A stretch of 64,000 bases of DNA from JAHEEL01 sp963715255 (GCA_963715255.1 CAVQRN010000006.1:128404-192403); one strand, 5' to 3'. Counted from the stretch's first letter, positions 46,735 to 56,181 are shown. Made by a program: numbers and translations. Notes: a model not told the origin generated them from the sequence alone.

Positions 46735-48045
46735 CTACAGGATCTTCGCGGCGTATTCGGCGAGGGGGCTTCGCACCGTTCGATCTAGCGTGACGTGACC
46801 GAACAGTGAGTTCCCTTTGAACTTCTCGATCATGGCGGCCAACCCGCCGAACGGTGACACGTACGGATTGTCTACCTGGGTCAGATCGCCGCAGAACACG
46901 ACTTTGGAATCGGCTCCCATCCGGGTCAGGATCACCTTGAGCGTCGGGAGCTCCAGATTCTGCGCCTCGTCGACGATCACGAGTTCACCGGTGATCGATC
47001 GGCCACGGAGGTAGGTCACGGCGGCCATCTCGAGAACGTCTCGGTCGAAGAGCTCTTCAACCGTGTCGCGAACCGAGCCTTCGGACCGTCCGAAGAGGGC
47101 ATAGAGGTTGTCGTACACGGCAGCCATCCACGGCTCGAGCTTCTCGCCGAGATCGCCGGGGAGATATCCGACCTCCTGCCGTCCCACCGCCACGAGCGGC
47201 CGATACACCGAGACCCTCCGGTAGCGACCAAGTTCGAGCACTTGCTCGAGTGCCGCGGCAAGAGCAAGGAACGTCTTCCCCGTTCCTGCCATGCCCATCA
47301 CCGAAACAGCCGCGACGTCGGGGTCCATCAAGAGATCCAGGGCGAACGCCTGGCGCATGTTCTTCGATTCGATCCCGAAGGCGTGCCGAGTGCCGGGGAC
47401 CCGCGTGATCACCGTTCGCGCACCGTCATCAACGACCCGCCCGAGACCGGACTGAGATCCGGGTCCGTGGAGGACAACGAATTGATTGACGACAAGATCT
47501 GAACTCTCGACGACGACCTTCCCGCTCCCGAAGAGTTCGTCGACGGTGTCGCCTGCAACGTCGATCTCCGCGACACCGCTGTACGACTCATCGACTTGCA
47601 CCGTGTCACCTCGGTAGTCCTCGACCGGGACACCGAGCTGGGCTCCCTTGATGCGGAGCGCCGCGTCCTTCGTGACGAGCACTGCGGGCACTCCGCCGTC
47701 GACGAGATTGAGGCATGTTGCGAGGATGCGGTGATCCGCGGTGGATGGGTCGAGGATGTCGGGGAGGCGGTCCGACGTGATCCCGTTCAGCTCGATCCTG
47801 AGTGACCCTCCTCCCGGGAGATCAGTTGGCGCTGCCAGTCCACCGGATTCAGATGCGCCGAGGCTCTCCAGCAGCCGGATCGCCGAGCGTGCATTCGCCC
47901 CCACCTCGTCCATTCGAGACTTCTGCCGGTCGAGTTCCTCGACGACAACGAGCGGAAGCACCACATGGTGTTCGTCGAATCGGAGCGGGGCGTGGGGGTC
48001 GGCTAGGAGGACGCAGGTGTCGAGGACGTAGTTGTTGGACGTCAA
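46735..48045 (-). CDS. phoH2: PhoH2: PIN domain-PhoH ATPase
   Basis: A 436-residue fusion of an N-terminal PIN ribonuclease domain (residues about 5-140, VLDTCVLLADP ... ADHRILATC with conserved acidic residues) and a C-terminal PhoH/RecD-like helicase domain (Walker A GMAGTGKTFLALA, Walker B LVIVDEAQNLE, VVFCGDLTQVDNP). In mycobacteria PhoH2 is an RNA helicase-ribonuclease. No phoAT antitoxin-like ORF is evident upstream. Confidence 0.92.
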   Translation of the reverse strand: MTSNNYVLDTCVLLADPHAPLRFDEHHVVLPLVVVEELDRQKSRMDEVGANARSAIRLLESLGASESGGLAAPTDLPGGGSLRIELNGITSDRLPDILDPSTADHRILATCLNLVDGGVPAVLVTKDAALRIKGAQLGVPVEDYRGDTVQVDESYSGVAEIDVAGDTVDELFGSGKVVVESSDLVVNQFVVLHGPGSQSGLGRVVDDGARTVITRVPGTRHAFGIESKNMRQAFALDLLMDPDVAAVSVMGMAGTGKTFLALAAALEQVLELGRYRRVSVYRPLVAVGRQEVGYLPGDLGEKLEPWMAAVYDNLYALFGRSEGSVRDTVEELFDRDVLEMAAVTYLRGRSITGELVIVDEAQNLELPTLKVILTRMGADSKVVFCGDLTQVDNPYVSPFGGLAAMIEKFKGNSLFGHVTLDRTVRSPLAEYAAKIL

Positions 48046-48168
48046 AGGGCCTCGCTCTCGCGGCGTGTGTGTTCCATGAAGCGTCGCCGAGCGATCCCAG
48101 GATTACAAGGACCCGCCGGAATGGTCCGGCCGGATGTCGTAGCCTGAGGCCGAACGAGAGGAGAGCAC

Positions 48169-49158
48169 ATGAAGGTCGCCGTCGTCGGAGCGGGCTCCTG
48201 GGGAACAACGGTCGCCTCGATGCTGGCTCCAAGAACCGACACCGTTCTTTGGGCACGTCGACCCGCGTTGGTCGAGCGGATCAACGAGGGCACAAACCCC
48301 GACTATCTCGCCGGCTTCGCGCTCCCGAGCGCGCTCGCGGCAACGACCGATATCGAGGCCGCGATCGCCGGTGCCGATGCGATCGTCATGAGCGTCCCGT
48401 CACATGGGTTCCGTTCCGTACTCGAACAGGCCTCCGAGACCATCGACTCGGAGACACCGATCCTCTCGCTCTCGAAGGGGATCGAGGAGTCATCGCTGAT
48501 GCGCATGACCGAGGTCATCTCCGACGTGCTCCGTAACCACAACCATTCGCGCATCGGGGTCCTCACGGGACCCAACCTCGCCCGCGAGATCATGTCCGGT
48601 CAGCCGGCGGCCACGGTGATCGCCATGAAGGATCACCCCACAGCGGTCGACCTCCAGGCCGTATTCATTGGCCCCCTGTTCCGCGTCTACACGAACCCCG
48701 ATGTGATCGGTGCAGAGAGTGCGGGAGCGCTCAAGAACGTCATGGCGATCGCTGCAGGAATGGCGGAGGGTCTTGGCTTCGGACTCAACACCGTCTCGAT
48801 GCTGATGACACGCGCGCTCGTCGAGATGTCGAGACTCGGCGTCGCGATGGGAGGACGCCCTTCGACGTTCGCCGGCCTCGCGGGTATGGGCGACCTCATC
48901 GCCACGTGTATGTCGAGCGAGAGCCGAAATCACCGAGTCGGCCTCGGCCTCGGACAAGGCAAGATGATCAACGAGATCGTCTCGGAGATGAATATGGTGG
49001 CCGAGGGGGTCAAGTCAACGAGGGGAATCCTCGCCCTGGCCGACCGGTACGCCATCGAGATGCCGATCGCTGAGCAGGTCGGCCGCGTCCTCTACGAAGA
49101 CGCCTCGGTCCCTGAAGCGATCGCAACGCTCATGGGAAGATCAGCGAAGCCTGAATGA
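48169..49158 (+). CDS. gpsA: Glycerol-3-phosphate dehydrogenase [NAD(P)+]
   Basis: Makes sn-glycerol-3-phosphate for phospholipids. A 329-residue protein: dinucleotide-binding VAVVGAGSWGTTVASML, LSLSKGIE, LTGPNLAREI, and SAGALKNVMAIAAGMAEGLG with the catalytic Lys; GLAGMGDLIATC in the C-terminal domain. ATG at 48,169 with GAGGAGAG upstream. The stop is followed at once by repeat B. Confidence 0.94.
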   Translation: MKVAVVGAGSWGTTVASMLAPRTDTVLWARRPALVERINEGTNPDYLAGFALPSALAATTDIEAAIAGADAIVMSVPSHGFRSVLEQASETIDSETPILSLSKGIEESSLMRMTEVISDVLRNHNHSRIGVLTGPNLAREIMSGQPAATVIAMKDHPTAVDLQAVFIGPLFRVYTNPDVIGAESAGALKNVMAIAAGMAEGLGFGLNTVSMLMTRALVEMSRLGVAMGGRPSTFAGLAGMGDLIATCMSSESRNHRVGLGLGQGKMINEIVSEMNMVAEGVKSTRGILALADRYAIEMPIAEQVGRVLYEDASVPEAIATLMGRSAKPE

Positions 49159-49236
49159 GTAGCCGAGTAGCCGAGTAGCCGAGTAGCCGAGTAGACCAGG
49201 ACTGATCTGCTGATCTACTGATCTACTGATCTACTC
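49157..49236. repeat. Gene-end repeat family B at the gpsA/tag junction
   Basis: Four GAGTAGCCG units follow the gpsA stop, and three units of GATCTACT precede the end of tag on the other strand. GAGTAG can pair with CTACTC, giving an imperfect bidirectional hairpin. The right arm also encodes the last residues (SRSVDQ-stop) of tag. Confidence 0.8.
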
Positions 49237-49835
49237 CCCACCGGCCGCACGAACCCCGCCCGTTCCGCCTCGACGGCGTCCCGCACCGCGCACCCGAGGA
49301 CGTGATCATTCACCAGACCCATTGCCTGCATAAACGCGTAGGCAGTCGTGGGTCCAACGAACGAGAACCCGCGTCTCTTCAGGTCCTTCGCGAGCGCTAC
49401 CGACTCAGGAGTTGTTGCGTCCCAGGTCGGCGGCCGGGGCCCCGGCTCGAACGACCAGATGAAGGCGCCGAGCGACCCGAACTCATCGACGACCTCGAGG
49501 GAGCGCCGGGCGTTGTTGATCGTCGATCGGATCTTCCCCTGGTGTCGTACGATTCCGGCGTCGCCAAGCATTCTGGTGACATCGACTTCGCCGTATCGAG
49601 CGACCTTCATGATGTCGAACTGATCAAAGGCGTCGCGAAATGCCGGTCGTTTGCGGAGAATCGTGATCCACGCGAGCCCCGACTGGAACCCCTCGAGGCT
49701 CAGCTTCTCGAACAGCCGATTGTCGTCATCGACGGGCCGACCCCACTCGTCGTCGTGATACGACAAGTAGTCGGAGGTCCCGTTGCCCCAACTACAGCGA
49801 GTTACCCCATCGACACCGATGTTGATGTTGTCCAC
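49215..49835 (-). CDS. tag: DNA-3-methyladenine glycosylase I
   Basis: Base-excision repair enzyme that removes 3-methyladenine. A 206-residue protein with RCSWGNG, YHDDEWGRP, LFEKLSLEGFQSGLAWITIL and FSFVGPTTAYAFMQAMGLVNDH, all typical of Tag, including the Cys/His residues of the zinc site (C near the start, and VNDHVLGC). GTG start at 49,835. Its last codons come from repeat DNA. Confidence 0.93.
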   Translation of the reverse strand: MDNINIGVDGVTRCSWGNGTSDYLSYHDDEWGRPVDDDNRLFEKLSLEGFQSGLAWITILRKRPAFRDAFDQFDIMKVARYGEVDVTRMLGDAGIVRHQGKIRSTINNARRSLEVVDEFGSLGAFIWSFEPGPRPPTWDATTPESVALAKDLKRRGFSFVGPTTAYAFMQAMGLVNDHVLGCAVRDAVEAERAGFVRPVGSRSVDQ

Positions 49836-49846
49836 GGAGACCGACG

Positions 49847-50926
49847 CTACTCGACGCTCGACTCCTCATCCTTCCCAACGGCTCTGCGCTGGGCGGCGCG
49901 GCTATGGCGAAGCACGACCTCGATGAGTTCCTGGGCATAGTCCGGGTCCATACCGTTGGCCGCGCCGTCATCGCGCACTTCGGCGATCAACTCCGCCTCG
50001 CGGTCCGGGGAACGCATGGACAGATCACGCTGGGCTTTGATCCGAGCGATGTCGACCGAACTCCTCAACCGCCTGCCGAGGAGACGCATCACCTGACGGT
50101 CGATGCGGTCGATCTCGTCGCGCAGCGACGGTATCCCAAGCGCGTCCATGAGTGTCGCGAAACCATCTGGATCGAGGTGGGAGCCATTCCCGGCGAGTGC
50201 GTTTGCCGGATCGGGATGCAACGGGACCATCAGCCCGTCAGCCCCAGCGCTGCGCGCTGCGAGTGCCAGTGGGCCGATGAAGTCCGGGTGACCGACGGCC
50301 GGCGACGGATCGACGATCACGGGGAGGTGGGACATACGCTGAACCGTCGGAATAGCAGTGATGTCGAGCGTCTCCGAAGTGCGGGGGTCGAAGCCCCTGC
50401 TCCCCCGCTCACAGAGGATCACCGCGTCGTTGCCGGCGTTGAGCACGTATTCGGCGGCAAGGAGCCATTCATCGATGGTCGCCGCTGATGCCCGGTGGAT
50501 GATCACCGGCCGGCCGGCATCCCCGGCGGCTCGGAGGAGCACGAAGTTCTGCATGTTGTCCGGGCCGATCTCGATCACGTCGACGTGTGCGGCGGCAAGT
50601 GCGACATGATCCGGTTCGAGCACTTCTGTGCTCACCGGGAGCCTGGTCTCGCTGCCCGCGTGCTCGAGCATCCAGAGCGAATCGGGACCGAGGCCGCGGT
50701 ACGCATAGGGAGACGAACCGGCGAGGAAGGTCCCGGCGCGAAGGATCGAGCCGCCGCGATCCGCGACAATCCTCGCGGCCGCGAGGATCTGCTCTTCGCT
50801 CTCGACTGCGAGAGGGCCCGCTATCACCGGGTAGGAGCCGTCTCCGAACTTGACGGCGCGGATCGAGACGATCGTCGTCTCGATCCCCGGTCGCCGATGG
50901 CTCTTGAGAATGGGTTGCTCTGACAT
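49847..50926 (-). CDS. DAHP synthase-like domain (degenerate) fused to AroQ chorismate mutase
   Basis: A 359-residue protein. Residues about 30-255 follow the type I-beta DAHP synthase fold (HLPVIVDPS, EYVLNAGNDAVILCERG), but key residues differ: GPC-VE is GPLAVE, KPRTSPYS is LAGSSPYAY, GARN is GPDN, KRG is HRA, DPSH is DPSP and VEVHP is VPLHP. All four metal ligands seem lost. Residues about 265-350 are an AroQ chorismate mutase (LRDEIDRIDRQVMRLLGRRL, IKAQ, DREAE) that looks intact. It probably acts as a chorismate mutase with a regulatory pseudo-DAHPS domain. Downstream of ctaA-ctaB and a phosphotransferase, 220 nt after the latter. Confidence 0.82.
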   Translation of the reverse strand: MSEQPILKSHRRPGIETTIVSIRAVKFGDGSYPVIAGPLAVESEEQILAAARIVADRGGSILRAGTFLAGSSPYAYRGLGPDSLWMLEHAGSETRLPVSTEVLEPDHVALAAAHVDVIEIGPDNMQNFVLLRAAGDAGRPVIIHRASAATIDEWLLAAEYVLNAGNDAVILCERGSRGFDPRTSETLDITAIPTVQRMSHLPVIVDPSPAVGHPDFIGPLALAARSAGADGLMVPLHPDPANALAGNGSHLDPDGFATLMDALGIPSLRDEIDRIDRQVMRLLGRRLRSSVDIARIKAQRDLSMRSPDREAELIAEVRDDGAANGMDPDYAQELIEVVLRHSRAAQRRAVGKDEESSVE

Positions 50927-50959
50927 TGCTCCTCCGATCGGAGGGCTCCGGGAACCACA

Positions 50960-50985
50960 AGACCCGGAGCCGTGGCTCCGGGTCT
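50960..50985 (-). promoter_or_regulatory. Perfect hairpin upstream of the DAHPS-like/chorismate mutase gene
   Basis: AGACCCGGAGCC / GGCTCCGGGTCT (12-bp arms, 2-nt loop) lies 34 nt before the ATG at 50,926 on the minus strand. It may terminate the upstream phosphotransferase transcript or act as an attenuator. I looked for a leader peptide rich in aromatic codons and found none. Confidence 0.6.
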
Positions 50986-51145
50986 CAGTGGGGGTGTGTT
51001 GGTGTGTGGTGCCGCTACCGCCGTATCACGTCGACCCGGGCCCATGGCCCGGCGAACTGATACGTAAATCGATAGCGTGCGGTCACGAACGGAAGCGTAA
51101 CGGCTCATCGTCCGTCCGTAAAGCGCGTCACCGCTCGATCGGTTC

Positions 51146-52189
51146 CTACGAGTCGAGGGCAACAACCGCGGCACGAGCCAGGATCGGTGCTGCCGGCTCG
51201 AATTGAGCGAACCGATCATCCGACGTCTGACCGGCCGCGTACCGCGCGTAGATCTGCTCGATGATCACGGCGACGCGAAAGAGAGCGAGGCCCTCGTAGA
51301 ACGGGAGGCGTTCAACGTCGAACCCGGTCGATACTGCGTACCGGTGCGCTACCTCGCGTTTGCTCATCACCGGCGCGAGCGGAACGCTGTGGCCTGCCAG
51401 CACCGCGTACGTCGGTTCGGCGGGATCAGCCCAGTACGCCGCAAGCGTTCCAAGATCGACGAGAGGATCGCCCCGGGTCGCCATGTCCCAGTCAAAAACT
51501 GCCACGAGGGACCCCCGAGCATCGACCATCGTGTTGTCGAGTTTGTAGTCATTGTGGAGCAGGACCGCGCCCTGCGGACTCGGGATCGTCGACGCGAGAA
51601 GATCCGCTGCGCGATCCATATCGCCTACCTCACGCGTCCTGGCGGCTTCCCACCGACGCAGCCAACCGTCGACCTGTCTTGTGACGAAGCCCCCGGGTCT
51701 CCCGAGATCACCGAGGCCGGCGGCGTCCGGCTCGACCCGATGGAGAGCAGCAAGACCATCGACGACGTTCTCCGTGACCGATCGCTGCACCTCCTTGTCA
51801 CCACCGATCTCGACGGGCCACTCGGATCGGACAACAAGGCCATCCCGTCGCTCCATCACGAAGAACGGCTTCCCCATCACCTCTGGATCGTCGCAATAGT
51901 GGTACGCCCGAGGTGCCGGCGAATACTCCTTCCAGAGCCGCGAGAGGACCCGGTACTCGCGCTCCATATCGTGACTGCCCATCGCCACCGGACCGAGCGG
52001 CGCACGCCGCAGCACGAGCTCGGTGCGGTCGGTGCGGGCGAGGTAGGTGAGGTTGGCAGCACCGCCGGGGAACTGGAGGAATTCGATGGAGCCGGAGCCG
52101 ATCAGATCACCAAGGTGTTCTCGTAGATACGCGGTGACACCTTCTTCATCGAATCGCTCGTCGGGGCGAATCGGGCCGGCGTCGTTCAC
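51146..52189 (-). CDS. Phosphotransferase family protein (APH/ACAD10-like)
   Basis: A 347-residue protein of the aminoglycoside phosphotransferase-like kinase fold. The Brenner motif is VLLHNDYKLDNTMVD (about residues 210-224) and the metal-binding FDWDMATRGDPLVDLG follows. Relatives are often encoded with acyl-CoA dehydrogenases and may phosphorylate hydroxyacyl substrates. Here its start overlaps the ctaB stop by ATGA, so it is part of the heme synthase operon by position only. Confidence 0.85.
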   Translation of the reverse strand: MNDAGPIRPDERFDEEGVTAYLREHLGDLIGSGSIEFLQFPGGAANLTYLARTDRTELVLRRAPLGPVAMGSHDMEREYRVLSRLWKEYSPAPRAYHYCDDPEVMGKPFFVMERRDGLVVRSEWPVEIGGDKEVQRSVTENVVDGLAALHRVEPDAAGLGDLGRPGGFVTRQVDGWLRRWEAARTREVGDMDRAADLLASTIPSPQGAVLLHNDYKLDNTMVDARGSLVAVFDWDMATRGDPLVDLGTLAAYWADPAEPTYAVLAGHSVPLAPVMSKREVAHRYAVSTGFDVERLPFYEGLALFRVAVIIEQIYARYAAGQTSDDRFAQFEPAAPILARAAVVALDS

Positions 52190-53289
52190 GCCACAGCACC
52201 CCAGACGACGATAATCAGTACAACCGCGGCCACCAACGGCAGCAACACCTCGACGGCGTTTCTCACCCGGCCGACAAGTCGCCGCTCGGGATGCGTACCG
52301 AACTCCCGTGCGACGATCGCAGTCAGGCCTCCGACCACGAGGATCGACGCGACGATGAGCACCACATTGTCGATCACGTCCGAGACACCGAACTCACCGA
52401 GAACCAGCACGTCGATCGCAAGAGCAAGGAACACCCCGGCCAGATAGCCGTTCGTGGCGGCGAAGTAGCGCATCGCCTTGTCATGGTCGGAGCGAAGGCG
52501 CATCGCCCCGCCGATCAGCCATGCACCGAGCACTCCAACCGCGGCGAGGTAGATCCACCCGACCCACGGGACGAGCAGGAGTGATACGCCCACGGTCACG
52601 AAGCTGTAGACCATGATGTGATCGACCGTCATCTTCACGCCGACGACGCCGGGGAGCATTGGCACCCCGGCGGCCTGGTAGTCCTCGTCGTAGCGCATTG
52701 CCAAGGCCCAGAAGTGCGACGGGGTCCAGAAGAACACGATGGCGAAGAGGATCCACGCCGGCACCGCAAGTGATCCGGTCACTGCCGCCCAGCCGACCAG
52801 TGGGGGGACCGCGCCGGCGGCACCGCCAATGACGATGTTCTGCGTCGTCGACCGTTTGAGCAACATCGTGTAGACAAACACGTAGAAGAGGAGGCCGGCC
52901 GTCGACAGCGATGCGGCGAGGAGGTTCGTCGTGGCCAACAGCCACAAGAATCCAGCGATCCCGAGGACGATACCGAAGACCGTCGCGGCCTTCCTTCCAA
53001 CCCGATCAGTCGGAATCGGACGACCCCGAGTTCGGCGCATCACCCGATCGATGTCCTCGTCCATCACCTGATTGATGACGTTGGCTCCGGCCGCCGACAG
53101 TGTCCCTCCGATGAGCGTGGTGAGGGCGAGCCACCATCCCGGCCATCCACGAGCCGCGAGGACCATCGCTGGAAGTGTGGTCGTGAGGAGCAGTTCGATG
53201 ATGCGCGGCTTCGTGAGTTGCACGTAGGCGCGTACGATGCCCCCGACGCTCCGCCGCCGCGGATCCGTGATGCGGACCGAGTCGTTCAC
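52186..53289 (-). CDS. ctaB: Protoheme IX farnesyltransferase (heme O synthase)
   Basis: UbiA-family prenyltransferase that farnesylates heme B to heme O for the oxidase. A 367-residue protein with about nine spans and the family motif NVINQVMDEDIDRVMRRTRGRP, plus YDEDYQAAGVPMLPGVVG in the second Asp-rich loop. It carries an extra hydrophobic C-terminal region beyond the usual ~300 residues. It overlaps ctaA by 4 nt. Confidence 0.93.
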   Translation of the reverse strand: MNDSVRITDPRRRSVGGIVRAYVQLTKPRIIELLLTTTLPAMVLAARGWPGWWLALTTLIGGTLSAAGANVINQVMDEDIDRVMRRTRGRPIPTDRVGRKAATVFGIVLGIAGFLWLLATTNLLAASLSTAGLLFYVFVYTMLLKRSTTQNIVIGGAAGAVPPLVGWAAVTGSLAVPAWILFAIVFFWTPSHFWALAMRYDEDYQAAGVPMLPGVVGVKMTVDHIMVYSFVTVGVSLLLVPWVGWIYLAAVGVLGAWLIGGAMRLRSDHDKAMRYFAATNGYLAGVFLALAIDVLVLGEFGVSDVIDNVVLIVASILVVGGLTAIVAREFGTHPERRLVGRVRNAVEVLLPLVAAVVLIIVVWGAVA

Positions 53290-54254
53290 GCCGCACGCTC
53301 GACGGAACGATCTGCCGGTTGCTGCTCACCGAGCAATGAGGCGGAGAAGACCACGTACACGATCCAGATCGCATCGGCGATCGCGAGATGGATCACCTGA
53401 CTCTCCAGCGGGGCGGCAAGCATCACGTTGACAAGACCGACGAAGAACTGGAAGAAGATGAGCCCCCCAACGACGGTTCCGAGTCGCCTCGTTCGGTCAG
53501 TTGCAGTCCCAGTCAGACCCATGATGAGGTACGCAATGCCGAAACCGACCGCGACGGCAATGATCGGATGGAAGATCCGGATCTGGAGCAGCCACGAAGC
53601 ATCCCCGGAGAACTCCTCCGCCACACCGGAGAAGAAGCTGTCTGCCGGGTACAGCGAGTCGCTGAGGGCATTGAGCGCTCCAAATGCTCCGATGAACAGG
53701 AGTCCGATGGCCCCAAGAGCGAGGCGACGGCGAGTCCCCGCGTCAGCGGGAGTCGAGGGACCCGGGTTGCCGGATGACCACCAGGCGGTGAGCGTCAACG
53801 CTCCGACGAGGAAGTACGTATTGATGAGGTGCAGCGGCACAACGATCATCCGACCGATCGACGCGTCCTGGTCGACCCAGCCGAAGATGACCAACGCGGC
53901 ACCGAGAACGGACTCGAAGAGGAGCAGACCAAGCGATGCAGCGGCAGCATTCCGCACTCGATTGCCCTTCTCATACAACCGTACCGCGAACACGAACAGC
54001 GCGATCACACCGAGGATCGCCAGGGCGCTGCTGATCCGGTGACTGAACTCGATCACCGTCTCCACGCCGGGATTCGACGGGAAGAGCCGATCGGTGCACC
54101 GTGGCCACGACTCCCCGCAGCCGGCTCCAGAACCTGTTGCCCGGACGATCGCACCACCGAGTACCACGACGACGGTGAAGACGAGCACCGACCACGCGAG
54201 TGCCCGATACCTGCTGCGGCCGCGGTTGGGGGTTTCCACTATGCACCGGAGCAT
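53286..54254 (-). CDS. ctaA: Heme A synthase (COX15/CtaA)
   Basis: Oxidises heme O to heme A. Eight-span membrane protein of about 322 residues, with VRATGSGAGCGESWPRC (Cys pair) and EFSHRISSALAILG (heme-ligand His), and a second His in FHPIIAVAVG. The start is the ATG at 54,254 or GTG at 54,239; neither has a good ribosome-binding site. Operon with ctaB. Confidence 0.92.
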   Translation of the reverse strand: MLRCIVETPNRGRSRYRALAWSVLVFTVVVVLGGAIVRATGSGAGCGESWPRCTDRLFPSNPGVETVIEFSHRISSALAILGVIALFVFAVRLYEKGNRVRNAAAASLGLLLFESVLGAALVIFGWVDQDASIGRMIVVPLHLINTYFLVGALTLTAWWSSGNPGPSTPADAGTRRRLALGAIGLLFIGAFGALNALSDSLYPADSFFSGVAEEFSGDASWLLQIRIFHPIIAVAVGFGIAYLIMGLTGTATDRTRRLGTVVGGLIFFQFFVGLVNVMLAAPLESQVIHLAIADAIWIVYVVFSASLLGEQQPADRSVERAA

Positions 54255-54325
54255 ACCGAGCGGCCGTCGCGCACCCCAAGGTGATTCCACGATCCGAACG
54301 GCGATGCGCGGGGTACGATTCCGGC

Positions 54326-54433
54326 ATGAAGAAACTCATTCTCGGATTCCTAATTCTCGCAGCGGCGGTCGGCCTCGGCGTTGTTGCATACCGCACGATG
54401 ACGGTCGAAGTCCCGGTCGACGATCAGGCCTGA
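54326..54433 (+). CDS. Very small membrane protein, 35 residues
   Basis: ATG at 54,326 encodes MKKLILGFLILAAAVGLGVV followed by a short polar tail ending VPVDDQA. One membrane span. It is divergent from ctaA by 71 nt. Similar small basic-start, single-span proteins are widespread in Actinobacteria. The function is unknown, and it might also be a leader to the hydrolase gene after it. Confidence 0.55.
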   Translation: MKKLILGFLILAAAVGLGVVAYRTMTVEVPVDDQA

Positions 54434-54482
54434 CCTCACGCCGCAGGGCCTCAACGTTCGGGTCTTCGGTACCGGTCGCCCA

Positions 54483-55212
54483 GTGGCAGCCCTCCATGGC
54501 TTCACGCTGACCGGCGCACAGTTCGCACCCGTCGAGAGTCATCGCCTCCAGTGGCACGCCCCCGACCTCCCAGGCCACGGACGGACCCAGGTCGAACCGA
54601 CCGATGTCCCGACCACGGTCTCAGCGCTCGGTCACTGGCTGCAGTCGTTCGACGATCCGCTACCACTGCTCGGCTACTCCCAGGGGGGACGCATGGCACT
54701 CCTCGTCGCTCTCGAGTACCCAGATCTGGTCGATCGATTGATCCTGGTCTCATCGTCCCCTGGATTGCGGGATGAAGCTGACCGAAAGGCTCGTCGCGGG
54801 AGCGACGAAGACCTCGCCCGACGAATCGAGACGATCGGCCTCGATGCTTTTCTCACTGAGTGGCTGGAGGGACCTGTCACCGGAACCTCCCATCTCGACG
54901 ACGACGTGCGCCGCACCGATCGAACCGTCCGCAACGAGAACACGGCCGCCGGTCTCGCTTCCGCTCTTCGCGTTCTCGGTCAGGGCGCTCAACCCTTCGT
55001 CGGAGACCGTCTCAACGAACTCTCAGTGCCTGTGCTCACCATCTCGGGAGAACGAGACGAGAAGTATCAGCGTCTGGCAGCGCGCGATCGCGTCGTCGGT
55101 ACGCGACGGTCGGCATGTGTCGATCCCCGACGCAGGACACAACGTGGTTCTCGACGCCCCAAACGAGCTCGCGGCACTGGTCGCGAACTTCTGCGAGATC
55201 GACAGCCCGTAG
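54483..55212 (+). CDS. MenH-like alpha/beta hydrolase, frameshifted
   Basis: Alpha/beta hydrolase resembling SHCHC synthase (MenH) of menaquinone synthesis: ALHGFTLTG (oxyanion strand), DLPGHGRT, nucleophile GYSQGGRMAL and, after a shift near 55,080, SIPDAGHNVVLDAPNELA with the catalytic His. The GTG at 54,483 is inside the first beta-strand (VFGTGRPVAALHGF reads on upstream to about 54,432 in frame), so the true start is upstream, perhaps hidden by another frameshift. Other men genes are not in the window. Confidence 0.75.
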
Positions 55213-55215
55213 CTG

Positions 55216-55263
55216 GAAGGTGGCAGCTGGCAGCTGGCAGCTCCGCTACTCCGCTACTCCGCT
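55216..55263. repeat. Gene-end repeats at convergent hydrolase genes
   Basis: Three GGCAGCT units followed by CTCCGCTA units (repeat B read from the minus strand). The right part encodes the C-terminal GSGVAE-stop of the minus-strand hydrolase. Confidence 0.75.
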
Positions 55264-56181
55264 ACCCGATCCCAACAGGAATCCTGCGATCGCCTCGACA
55301 TACACCTCGGGCCTCGACAGGATCGACTCGTGGCCGGCACCTTCGATCTCAACGATGCGCTCGGCACCGACGCGCGCTGCGAGATCACGCTGAGTTCGTG
55401 CGGGGACCACCTGATCCACGGTCGGGATGATCACCATCGTTGGTGTCTGGATCTCGCCGATCCATGATCGGGAATCAAACCGCCAGACGGCGTTGCCCGA
55501 TTCGTAGAACAAAGAAGGATCACGGTTGAGAAGTGCAGCCCACATCCACCGCTCGTAGCTGGGATCGATGAGTCGATTCCGGCGCAGGAATCGATAGGTG
55601 AACTCGGCCGCTTCCTTCCTCGAGAAGCGGGCGAACGAACGTGCGAACCAGAACCCGACGAGCGCAGCGGGGCGGCGTCGGTCGATAGGGAAGGCGGCGG
55701 TCCCCGCGAGGATGAGCCGCCGGACACGTTCGGGATGGCGACGGGCGAGCACCTGCGCCGCCATCCCACCCATCGAGAATCCGAAGACGTCAACCTCGCC
55801 GTAGCCGAGCTCGTCGAGCACGCCTGCGATGTCCGTCGCGAGGTCTTCGATCTCGAATGATCCACGGATCCGATCCGACTTCCCGTGGTTCCGATGGTCG
55901 GGGATGATCACTCGGAACCGCTCGGCGAGGGTGGGGATGATCGAGAAGAAGTTCATCTCGCCGTCGAAGCTCCAGCCGTGGACGAGAACGAGGGGCGGCG
56001 CCTCCTCGGGTCCGGCCTCTCGCACGAAGATCTCGTGTTCATTGACGAATACCGAACGCCCCGGCACGTGAACGGGCCGCACCTGATCTCCGTTGTACGG
56101 TGGCTGCATGTCGGGTCCGAACAGGCGCCACGCCACCCACCCGAGTCCGAGGGCACCAAAGATCCACCTGATCGTTCTCAT
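55246..56181 (-). CDS. Alpha/beta hydrolase with N-terminal membrane anchor
   Basis: A 311-residue hydrolase. The N-terminus (MRTIRWIFGALGLGWVAWRLF) is a likely anchor or signal. The fold elements are LVLVHGWSFDGE, IIPDHRNHGKSD, nucleophile FGFSMGGMAAQ and EIEGAGHESIL (catalytic His). The ATG at 56,181 is preferred to the longer frame. Substrate unknown. Confidence 0.85.
   Translation of the reverse strand: MRTIRWIFGALGLGWVAWRLFGPDMQPPYNGDQVRPVHVPGRSVFVNEHEIFVREAGPEEAPPLVLVHGWSFDGEMNFFSIIPTLAERFRVIIPDHRNHGKSDRIRGSFEIEDLATDIAGVLDELGYGEVDVFGFSMGGMAAQVLARRHPERVRRLILAGTAAFPIDRRRPAALVGFWFARSFARFSRKEAAEFTYRFLRRNRLIDPSYERWMWAALLNRDPSLFYESGNAVWRFDSRSWIGEIQTPTMVIIPTVDQVVPARTQRDLAARVGAERIVEIEGAGHESILSRPEVYVEAIAGFLLGSGSGVAE

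Noticed and set aside
50930..51140. Aromatic amino acid attenuator upstream of the DAHPS-like/chorismate mutase gene
   Set aside because: A strong hairpin is present, but no leader peptide with clustered Phe, Tyr or Trp codons could be read in any frame. Kept only as an unassigned hairpin.
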